DNA of 64,000 nt, from positions 6,921,825 to 6,985,824 of the forward strand of contig CATQJL010000112.1 in the NCBI GenBank assembly GCA_958299035.1, in the 5' to 3' direction. This document shows positions 33,366 to 43,700 of this stretch, in pieces. The notes under the pieces are model-generated. The model saw only the letters and a program-made list of their open reading frames with translations. It was not told the origin of the DNA and did no database searches. The stretch's first letter is position 1, and the number at the start of each line of letters is the position of its first letter. The DNA comes from Cylicocyclus nassatus. Lineage: Eukaryota > Nematoda > Chromadorea > Rhabditida > Strongylidae. Both the position numbers and the translations under genes were made by a program.

Positions 33366-34036
33366 TATTGGTCTCGGAAATGAAGGGTTCCTGCTCGATT
33401 GACACCGGAATCGCTTGATGAAACGCTCACTCGGAAACACTCACTTTTACTGGCCGAAATTGATGCATTGCTCCAGTAGTTCCAGGTTCTGCAATGATGC
33501 ACATCACATCTTCAAGCAAAAGTATGACTTAGTCGAGAGGTTGAGAAGATCTCTTTCGCGCCACAAGGATGAACGAAGTCGCATGTGACGGTCACATAGA
33601 GACGCTTCCATAAAATCACGAGTGGTTAAAGAGTAAAATTTTTGTACCTTTGCAGAGAGAGCCCCTCAACTACACTTGCAAGGAACTTGTACGGATTCTA
33701 AAGACTACTGCTAGATAGAATCTTGAGGTGGGCCTGAATGTAATTCATCTGCTGCAAGAAGTAGGGAGCAGGGGAGGAGAAGCTCGATACAGTAAATGGC
33801 AATAAAAAATTGTTTTTCATTGCCCCTCCCGCACCAATTTGCAATGAAAGATGCTTACTTAGACAGGCCTCTCGAAAAGAGACATACTATATTTGGAAGC
33901 AGCTTGAAAAGCTGATTTTGAGTATGCTGTTCCTAGCTGCGGCTATTGAGCTAATGAACTATTCTAAAGCGAGTTAATGAATTTTTTGTGTGCGAAATTT
34001 GCATGCTCATCGGCTTACTAGCCACGGCATCATCTA

Positions 34037-34615
34037 CTCAGATAATCGCCGGGGGCAGGAGGCCATGCGATTTATGGGCGGGCGGGCACCGGAAAAATAG
34101 TTTGCTGATTTTCTGCGGTCCGCTTGCAGATATTTGGAAGAATTTTAGCGAAATTTTGGACGAACGCTCGGAGGACAAACGCGGTTTTCTTATAGATTAG
34201 CTGGGGCTCAGCGGCCGCATTCTCGCGGAAAGTCCGCGGGAATATGCAAAATTTTCGAGGACCGCACGGTCCTTTGTGGAGCCCCCAGGTACTTTCCGCT
34301 GAGAGAAAGTACCTCAGACTTGAGTAATTAAACCATCGATGACACCTCTGCTATGTAGAGTCTCACCTTTGCTCGGCGTACGCCCGAAACCGCTTATAAA
34401 CCGTCCAAGCGCCAGCTGAAAATTTGACCAGCGCTCGCCGAAAGAGATTATTTGCCGAGTGCCTGCAGAAAATCCTGTGTTGCTGCCCGCTGGCAGAACA
34501 TGCGACAGCAAAGGAAGTACCGCTCGCTGAAGGTTTGGCCACGCCCCAAAATTCTGCTGACCGCTTGCAGAAAAGCGCGAGTTTGCGGACCGCCTGCCCC
34601 CGGCGATTATCTGAG
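34037..34615. mobile_element. GC-rich MITE, TA target, only in copy C
   Basis: 579 bp with inverted ends CTCAGATAATCGCCGGGGGC flanked by TA (34035-34036 and 34616-34617). Copy B has the empty site tcatctaagtgc. Internal inverted stretches around aagtacct and ttctgc lie within. Much higher GC than its surroundings. Encodes nothing recognised. Confidence 0.82.
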
Positions 34616-35949
34616 TAAGTGCTAATAAATTGCGTCAATTTCTCATTTGACAAAAGACCGTTCTGATGTTGTTTCAGCACTTTCGGGTAAACTTCTTTCT
34701 ACATGCAATCTTTCCATGTTGAATATAAGCCAAGCCATTTAGCAATTAAAGGTCGTGAATGCTCAGAATAATGCTCGCAGTTGGAACAGCGCAATTGTTA
34801 TCAGCGTACTAAGCTAATTTGAGTTGCATATGCCTTTTTTGGAAGGGCAATATAACAGCATATAGGTTGGCTTCCCTTGTCAGTAATAACAGCTTTTAGG
34901 GGAATATAGAAGCGCAGATTTCCGAAGCAGGCGAAAGAGTGTTGAAAAACGCAAAAGCGAGTTGTGAAAGGACACCATATATCAGAAGTGCTGACCGAAA
35001 ACGCGATCTCAGCTTTCCTTTTCCGCTCGTACAGTTTTGTCTCCAGTTACCGAAGATTATGACAATACCCTGCAGGCTATAGCGTAGGCTCCTCAAGATG
35101 CGCTGATACGTGCCGAGATTTTGAAAAGTGTACGAAGAGATTGCCGTTTTGTAGATATTTGTTACTCAAATTCACCCAAATACTTCCCTCAGGTGAAGGC
35201 GCACTATCTAACGCCTAAGCGCACCACTGTAACGCTTGGTAAGCAAGGAACTGAAAGGGTTAAAGTTGGTAGCTAAAACCAAAATCTGAACGCTCCCAAT
35301 ATCAGTCAAAAAATAATGATTGGTCCAGTTGTTTGCTTGGACTCAGACAAAGACGCGGCATGTTGTATGAATCACCAATGCAACAAGTTGCTTCAAATTT
35401 TTATCAGAGAATACATTCATATTTCAAAATAGATATGATGCGGGCAGGAACGACTATGGATTTTCTTTGATGACTCTGAAAATAGAGTTTGATATTGTAT
35501 GATTCTAGATTCTTCAAGAATTGATTAAAAAATAAATCTGGCTCACTATTGCTGCTTCAGTAAGGGCCTCAGTAGTATGGTGTCCAAGTCCAAATAATAA
35601 CTGGAATCAAATACATTATGAATGACCTAGCAGCAGCACTGCCGTTACTTGGTACAAGAGGCAGAAACGACTACGGTGCTTTGTTATAAGGCTAGCGAAA
35701 CTTCTGTCTGACAGCCATGTTTGACCCTGTGAATGGACTTAGCCAAAACTATTTCTCTCTATAGGATGTTAGATGTATAATGAGGCTTAGCCCAGTGTGA
35801 GTCTGAGCTCCTCAAACAGAAAGCGAAATTAATAATATCAGACCCCTCTCCTATATTCATCTGCCAACTTAGCCTCCAATGCGAGGAGCAAAAAAATTAC
35901 TAGATCGATAGAATATATCAGTACCCAAAGCTCATTACTCTGTACTTAC

Positions 35950-37467
35950 TTGGTTGTTCCGTTGTTGTTGTTGGAGCGGTTGTTGTGGCTGAATGGAAAG
36001 TGTAAACATTTGTGCAATATGAAGTTTTCGAACTGTATGCTAAAACTCTTACTGGAAGGTTCTCTCTGGCAAAGAGGTCCAACGGTGTCATCAGCTGTTT
36101 CACAAACAGCGCCTTTGATGACTTTGTTACACGGACTATTCTTAGTACATCCTTTCTTGCCCGTCGAGTCTGCCGAATACAGTGGCTCATTCAGCTGCGG
36201 CCTAGAAAAGCTTGTGTAGATAAAGACAAACAGGTGTGTTGGTTAATATAGATAATAGATTTTACTAACAGAATGACTAAGGAAGTCTAATGTAAGGTCT
36301 AGAAAATTAGATATCTGCTTAATGCAACGCTCGATGCCTTTAACAGAAGTGGCTGGGAACTGCGTATACAAATAAAGGCATTAGTGTTAGCCAGATCATG
36401 AAATTACACAAATCCTTTCTGCTGCTAGTAAACGTGGTTGCTTGCCAATTTTGAGCAAGTGTTAGGTAAGGCTACGTTTGTCGGCTTACTTTTTCTCGTA
36501 TACACAAGCGATAGCAACTTTGCCGTTGGTCTCACAGAATTGGTAGGAGCACCCGAACTTCATCGTCTTGTTATAGATCATCTGAAAGGTAAGCTTCTCA
36601 TAAAGATCAAAATGTCCTTCCTTCAAGTGAGTTTGGTCCAGTAGCAAAATAATTATAGAGACCTACATTAGCAAAAGGTTCTATAGACGTATCTGTGTAC
36701 ATGATGTCCGAGCTCAAAGGACTTTCGACAGTGTCACTCCAGTCTTCGACGGCCCACTTGAGCATCTCAGCAAGCTTTTTGTTACCAGGCTTACTTTCTG
36801 CTCTGTACCTGAAAAGTACTAAGTGTTTCGTAAAACCTTGATGTTTTTCTTGACCAATAATTACAAGTGGGCCAATGCATGCTTACGTTATAAAGTTTTC
36901 TCCTCTTCCTATCACGCTCATATAGATCGATGAATGTTTGCAATCTTTTCCAATGGTTGACTGTGCAAATCCTTCATTAGTACAATCATACTCCTATAAA
37001 CTCTTATAAAGTCAGAAAAGTCTGCACAAGGGTGTGTCTGCCAGGTTCCACAGCTACCTAGGCTGCAATCAAAAATAAAAGGGAGGTGAGCGGTTTTTCA
37101 CTTATTTGGTCCTAATTTGACTAGCATTTGTCATAAACATTGATAAACTTGACATACCAGTTTGAAAAGGCTCTTTGTTCCTGGGAGATCTCCGTAAATC
37201 TCCTTATCCAAAGCACGTTTGGCGACTTGTGCTCTGAGGTCATTATGAGCCGTCGTAGTTGCTTCGATTAGTGCAGCGGGAAGTTTGCACGTGGCTAAAG
37301 CGAAGAAAATAAGATAGGGACTTAATTTTTCCAAAAAAACGTGATCTGATAATTCTTAAGTGTAATCACCTGCATTCGCTCCTTGAATTGCAATCAAGCA
37401 AATCTAAAATAAATTTTTCACCTACAATTTTGGATTTCATAATAATTACCAATAACGCAAAGAGCAT
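35950..37467 (-). CDS. Secreted CAP (SCP/TAPS) domain protein, copy C
   Basis: Exons in transcript order: 37450-37467, 37370-37403, 37158-37294, 36887-36993, 36667-36808, 36490-36581, 36053-36201, 35950-35988, with the same eight lengths as A and B. The signal peptide is MLFALLICLIAIQGANA. Substitutions relative to A/B include E-to-D in IYGDLPG and QSC-to-QFC; the frame is intact. Introns 1-3 are clearly more diverged than between A and B, and intron 6 lacks the MITE, making C the older branch. The CAP features (AHNDLRAQVA, GENFIT) and the missing G-H-Y-T-Q histidine are shared. The Thr/Pro exon reads TTTTAPTTTTEQP; reading through its donor gives KYRVMSFGY then TGA. Confidence 0.85.
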
Positions 37468-37684
37468 TGTAGCCGCTTTCCTTGTGTTTGTAAGTTTCTG
37501 TAAACAGAATATAGAGGTTGTAGAACATATTAAAAAAATATATTTTTAAAACTTCCACAACTCTACAAAATTCTGACAATGAGATCTTTAAGAACTTGTC
37601 GGAGTAATAGTTCTCCTCTGCTCTCATCTTGTAAGAGAAAAGAAGAGGAACTGATGTGCTGGTACTCGGCGACCCATTTATATA

Positions 37685-39133
37685 CTAGTATCAACATACA
37701 ATAAGAAATTCTGAATTCGCTGCTTCCACTAAATTTCTCACGCTGTGTTCGGTGAAAACAAAAACGAGGAAGTGCGGATTGTTTAATTAAACTCAGCTCA
37801 TTTACATTTGTAAAACAGTTATGGTTATAGTGGTTTCACTATACTGATTTTCAAACATGGGAAAATTCCCTGTCGCATCGTTGTGTACTGATATATGTTT
37901 CGCTGACAGAGGATGGTTCTTTTTTCTATTTTTTTTTGTGACAAACACCTGCTAGTGCGGGCGATACCGTAAAAAAAGATGAACTTTCTAAAGAAGTAAA
38001 TTGTGAGACTACTGTTTGAGAGTACACTGCCGTCACTGGGAACAGCCCCAAACGACATGTACATGCTCTTCAAATTATTTTCAAAGCCTTTCTTAACACC
38101 ACCGCAAAATCTGGATTTACAGTAAGAAGGGGCCGTGTACCTTCATCTTTCGCCCTCATGGATTCATATTCTGAAGCAAAACTAGATACCTCGACGTTTC
38201 TTGAAATCGCAAAAGGAATTCTTTCCCTTGAAATTGCAGGCTGAGTTGCTTTTGGCGTCGTCTGATCTGTCATAGAATAAAGACGAGCATCAGAAGAGAA
38301 AGAAAATAATTTCAGCTATGTACAAGTGTCCCATATCAAGTTCGCGTTTGTAGGTAAAATCACTATAGAATAAAAATTTTGTGCAATGCTGTTTTTCGTT
38401 GCTATGTTGTAAAAAGCAACATTTTATGACTTCTAATTTCAAAGCTTACGAATTGAAATGCGCAGATACTATAATATGAGAACAAAGTTTTATTTCCCTA
38501 CTTTCAACCAAGGCTTAGGACAGCGTTGGTGACCCGAGAAATTTTCGACTGTATCTTATCATTTCTACTATCTGGGCAAAGCCAATGATTGTGCCCAGCC
38601 TCAACTATTTGCAAATAACAAAGCACATACTGATAGTAGATGTGACCTGGTAGATATTGGTCCCAAATCCATTATTAAATTAGTCAGCTTTTGAGGCCAA
38701 TCGTGCCGGACAGAACCATTTGTGAATCTTTGCTCACCTCTATCCAGACTTTGATCTCTTATATTTTGTCTAAATTTTCAACTGCACACTTTAGTTTGAT
38801 AAGATCGTACAAACCAGCGCTATAAGTTGATTTGCAAAACCTTCACCACTTGTTGCATCCAAATTTTTCCAACCAGCACCTGAGACTTTTCTGAAATTTC
38901 TTTGAACCATGTATAAAATCCACAATGTTTCAGTCTTACAACCACCGTTTAGTAAGTGCGTTTTCAGCTGTTTGTCTTGTCAATTATTGTTTCTGTCGTT
39001 TTGAAATTTGATTATTCCCAAAATAGGACCTATGTAATCACACTTCATTGGTGCCACTAAACATAGTTTTTCACAAACAAGGTCTTTGTATATCTATCAA
39101 GAGACACTATCATGTTGCTGAACACTTGCGCGG
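37685..39133. other. Intergenic, one possible orphan exon
   Basis: Up to about 37910 this is the CAP copy C 5' flank. On the minus strand a frame at 38070-38273 after tgacag has TTPKATQPAISRERIPF and a possible donor GAG|GTATCT. It could be an exon of an unidentified gene. Otherwise AT-rich, nothing recognised. Confidence 0.3.
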
Positions 39134-39141
39134 TATATAAA
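39134..39141 (+). promoter_or_regulatory. TATA-like element upstream of the saposin-like gene
   Basis: TATATAAA lies 116 bp before the ATG. A TTTTTCAG acceptor at 39235-39242, 14 nt before the ATG, could serve trans-splicing or mark a short 5' intron. Position only; not tested. Confidence 0.35.
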
Positions 39142-39256
39142 CTACTGTTGTTTATCGTAAACTGATGCTGCTCACTAGTTCAGAGATCCTCCCTTAATAA
39201 TAAAGATCATGCATTACTGTTATGTTATGAGAAATTTTTCAGAAGTTTTTAGCACA

Positions 39257-39944
39257 ATGAGGACCCTAATTTTTGCTATTATTCTTTCAACGTCTCTCTC
39301 AATGGCTTTGACACTAAGGAAGAAGCCACTATGCGATATGTGCGAAAAATTCGTCGAGAATGTTGATGCTGTCCTCGAAAAAGGAGGAGATGTGGCTGAA
39401 GTAAGTTCTAAATCCATCACCACTTACCCATCAGCCGAAACCTGTTGGACAATTTTTTTAGAAATTTTTGTGCTAAGGTTACCTTTGGTTGTCTCACAGC
39501 CTTTTTACAGGCTGTGGAAAAATTTTGCAAAGATGATGTGCCAGAAATTCTCGAAGATGCGTGTGACAAGATAATTGCGAAGAATTTGAAATATATCGTT
39601 GAGAAACTGAAGGTGAGTTTCATTGATAATACTCCTTTCCAGATGCCAAAGAAATTTCTTTTATTCAGTACCTCTTATTTATTTTTTATTTTTTTATCTA
39701 ATCCTGTTGACGTAAATGATTCACCACATCAGAATTCCATAAGACTATCACTCATAGATGGCTCTATCCATTTTGCTTTTTATTTGCTCTTCCTTCTGCA
39801 ATTTTTTTTCAAAACTCACTTTTTCAACCTAATTTGAACTGACTTCCTCACTTTCAGGAACACGACACTCCAGAGGAGATCTGTAGCAATATCTCCCTCT
39901 GTACTACACGCAGTTACGCAGACAAACCTTTTATTACTTTATGA
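39257..39944 (+). CDS. Saposin-like (SapB) secreted protein
   Basis: Three exons, 39257-39400, 39511-39612 and 39858-39944, encode 110 residues. The start at 39257 gives a signal peptide (MRTLIFAIILSTSLSMALT); in-frame upstream ATGs would bury it. The mature part has six cysteines in SapB order: CDMC near the start, FCKDD, DAC, then EEIC and LC, with helical amphipathic spacing. The family binds lipids and membranes; nematode members (caenopore type) act in gut defence or feeding. Function here is inferred from fold only. All introns sit between whole codons. AATAAA at 39999-40004 is a plausible poly(A) signal. Short C-terminal tail after the last Cys. Confidence 0.88.
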
Positions 39945-39998
39945 GGAAATAATTGTTTATACATACAATCAGTTAATGTGTGATTTTTGAAAAATATT

Positions 39999-40004
39999 AA
40001 TAAA
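39999..40004 (+). terminator. Poly(A) signal of the saposin-like gene
   Basis: AATAAA 55 nt after the stop codon, within an AT-rich 3' flank. Confidence 0.55.
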
Positions 40005-40700
40005 AATATTACAGTAGGCTCCTTCATTCAGAAGGATATGTCAATCGAATCAAAAGCAAGGAATAGGTGAAAAGAAAATATTGCGCGATTGTCCTAAAAG
40101 GTGATAAATGCATGAAAAAACATTTGAAAAAAGCTTGCGGGAATTTCAAAGAGTAATCGAATTATCACACGCAGAGACACAGTGCCATTGCGGACAGTCG
40201 GTGTTTCTCTAAGCAAGCGCAGCTTTATCTCTCTTACTGTTTGCTGTCTCTTCAAATTGAACTGTATCAGTCGAACGCAATTACGTCCATCCTCTGCGTG
40301 CGACGACTCGACTACACTTGATATGAGCCCAAACACGTCAGGGTTCATTGTAAAAGCAGAATGCTTGTCGCAGATAAATTTAAACACTAGATACAAACAA
40401 AGAATCATTAGCACCAGCAAGATTCAGTTTGAAGGCACAGCCAAGATCAGAATTACAAAATTATTGTTGAAAATTTCCTAGATGTAAAGCAGTGAAGGCC
40501 CGAGAAGATTCTTCAGAAGGAGGAGAGGGAACCAGAGTTTCTGAATAAAGCACGTCCCAAAAAGATTTTTGGAAGGCTTCCCATCTCTTGCGGTATGACC
40601 CGCCAATTTCTCCTTTTTTTTCAAACATAGCTTAAATCCAAAATTTTGACCAAGAGTTTATAAGATTCCAACCTCCTCCACTCTCTTACAGTCAAAAACA
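40005..40700. other. Intergenic between convergent genes
   Basis: Short frames on both strands (99 and 108 codons) overlap each other and match no domain. This is the shared 3' flank of the saposin-like gene (+) and the galaxin-like gene (-). Confidence 0.4.
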
Positions 40701-43700
40701 CTACATCCTTCGCAACTGGCTGAAACAATCGCCATTGACTTTCTGATAGATGATATCAAATGGAAATTGGCAGCAATGCGTCTGATTCTGATAGGATTCC
40801 GCCACCAAATTGCCATTCATACGTAAATAACAACAATAAAGGCCTATGCCTTTTCGTACGGCCCCATTGCAGCAAAATTCGGTGCTCGAGTGATATTCCA
40901 CTTCACTTCCATTGTTACGGATACAACATGAATCCGCTTGATTTCTGTCAAAAACCTAAACAATTTCTTCTTTTTGCAAAAGGAGCGAAAAAATTTGCAA
41001 GTGGGATTACCCTGTCCCCGCAGCAGATTTGTTGACGCCCTCCATCGAATACGGTCGATCCGCAGCACATATCCGTTGCCGCTAGTTTCCTGCAACGATT
41101 GGTATACGGTAGGTGAACAATACTGTGGTTCTGCAAAAAAACGTACCTTGCTAAGTTGTTCTCACAACAAAGAAATGAACCTTCTTGTCGGAAGTACACT
41201 GCACTACCACAACAGTCGCCATTCATGACATTGTGCACCTAGAGCATTGAAACATAAAGAGTGGGGGTGAACGAGGAAGTTGGAAAAGATATGGATAATT
41301 TTAAGATTGATTACTGTAATATTCACATTCCTGCGAGACTCGTCTCCCTTCTCTCTCTTCTGTTCTGTTGAAAAGTAAAAGGGAAATTCCTGCCATCAGT
41401 GGCGGTCCCAGGATTTCGGACCGGGTGGGGGGCGCGACAAAAATTTTTTTTCAAATGAAGATGCGTGGCGGTTGCCATGCACTCCGAAAAAATTTTTGGG
41501 GTGCTTCTCAAAATCTATGCTGGTCCCCAACCCCTAAAATCTGGGAGAAGGGGCGTGGCTTCAGCCACGCCCCCGAAAAATTTTTTTTATAAGGCTAATT
41601 TGAATTTTTAAAAAATTTAAAAAATTATTTTAATTATATATAAAATAAACAAGTAGTTTGCACATTTTTATAACCTGGTTGAAAGCATTACGGTAAGGTA
41701 GAGATGAATTTGCTGATATTAGGTTTTTGATGAGTTTCAGCGAGGTTGCTGTAAAAAACAAAAAAAGAAAAAAATGTCAGGCCTTCTATAAAAAAAGAAC
41801 AATTGTCAGGTTTGACGTGATAAAGTGACGGCTGATTCTGACGAAATTTCTTCTCTCACTGTATTTTGTCGCAAAATTAACCTATATTCTATTTTTATCA
41901 ATGGAGCTATCTACTGCCATTGTGCTTCATTCTTTCCACTTTCAAACTTTTCATTTAAAAAATTACTCACTGTTCCATTACAGCATGTTTGATCTGGCCT
42001 CATTGCTTCCGTTCCACAGCACATATCAGCATGTCTTCCACCACGATTTTTCTCTCTGGAATCAAAGACATAGGATCATTAAAAATTACGTATGAACAGA
42101 CTATTTCTTGCAGGTGATAGGGGTCCTACTGAAACACAGATAAATTACAAGATTCTCTCCAGCTGGCAGCGCTAGGCGAAGTTCTTATCAAAAGGACAAT
42201 ATAAGCATTCTTTGAAAAAGAGTGGTGCGTTCGCCCACCAAGGTTTTCTTGAAGTTCGACATGTAGAAAGTTCCTTCGTACCCGTCCTTTGTTTCTGAAA
42301 ATTTTTCCAAACCACCGACTATTTTCCACTTATGACACGACTTTTGTGCTATTTGAATTATAATGGCTAAAACTGGGCGAAGAATTTGCAAGAAAAATCT
42401 TTTTGATAACCGTAGTAAAGAAAACAGTTTTCCGGAAATTAGGTTTACAAAATTCAAGGATGGCTGTAATCTACATCTTAGAAGAGCATTTTTCCGAAGT
42501 AGGATAATCTCTGATTGTCACTTGTTTTGGCAGCTCTGCTTTTAGAAGAATCGCTGAAACCTGGAGCAGGTATCAAAACTTATAATGCCACTTTGTCTGT
42601 AAAGTAGGCTTTGACTCCTTCCAGAAGTAGTTTAGAAAAGCAACATGTGCCATTTCATTTCGTTCATTTTGTGCCATTTCGTATTCATGGAAGGTTTCGT
42701 CTTTTGCAATCGCCCCCGGAACGTTTGCTAATAGACATTTCTGCTAAGCCGTATGCTTTGCATAATTGCTGCTTAATATGGGCCTAGCGCACGCAATCAT
42801 CCTTTGATAAATGGCAAGGATCCAATTCCTTGAAGCGATAGATGATCTATAGGTGTAGGAGTGAAGCAAATTCGAGATCATTCTGCGATTTTGGGACACC
42901 AGAAACTTTGACGATTATGTCGAACATTTGCACTTTATTGGGAGAACTCCAAAGTTTTACATTTTCCTGCTCATGCTTGTGAACGAAATTTGTGAATGCC
43001 ATCGTTTCGATTTGCTAATTCTGCCAAGAATTCTTGGAAAAAAATTATACAAGTGCTGATTTCTGCCAATTATCCAAAGCACCAAGACAACACCTACGCT
43101 ATGCAAGCAGCTCCTCGAAGAGATCTACAGTCGGTTTCATCCCGGGTTAAGCGAAACATTCTACGTGCAGCAGCGCATGCATCGCAGGAAGCTTCGCGAG
43201 GCATTGCGCTGGCATCTTGTCAAGCAAAAACTAAGGAGAATGAAGAGACGCAGGCTTGGGTTCTCAGCACGATATGATATACTGTAGCTGTAAAACGGCG
43301 CTAAATTTTGCAAGGCGGACTCCCGCCAATCCAATTTCCGCTCAAAGGCAGTGTCCGGGCAAAAACTCGATCTTGAGATTTTGTGCTTACTTGGGCCTAT
43401 TCGCTACGCTGAATCCGAAAATGCACATTGTAGAGCGCGAAAATGGCGAAAAACGGCTCTAACAAAGGAGGGAAATGAGCAGGTGGGCGGGGTCTTCCCA
43501 GTGCGAATTCACGTTCCCGGCTTCCGGAGCGACCTTCTCGCTTCCGGTTTCAAGTCAATCATTCGCACTTGGCCGGTAGCGATGTTAGGACGGCTAGCGG
43601 AATCGAGAAAATCGCTCCGGGAGCTGGGAGCGTGAAATCGCACTGGGGAAAGCCCCGCCCACCTGCTGATTTCCCTCCTGTGTTAGAGCCCTTTTTCGCC

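Larger units (their letters stand above)
32957..35949. other. 3' flank of CAP copy C
   Basis: Carries the opposite-strand frames at 33031-33365 and the MITE at 34037-34615. The region equivalent to 22054-22263 lies at about 34985-35190 and has an in-frame TAG. No other gene recognised. Confidence 0.45.
30180..37910 (-). repeat. Segmental duplication copy C (direct repeat of 17745-25380)
   Basis: Parallels the left flank plus copy B, in the same orientation. Differences include the MITE at 31419-31698, the MITE at 34037-34615, absence of the intron-6 MITE and of the 20231-20541 MITE, and a deletion of about 190 bp just downstream of CAP exon 8 (near 35918). Confidence 0.88.
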
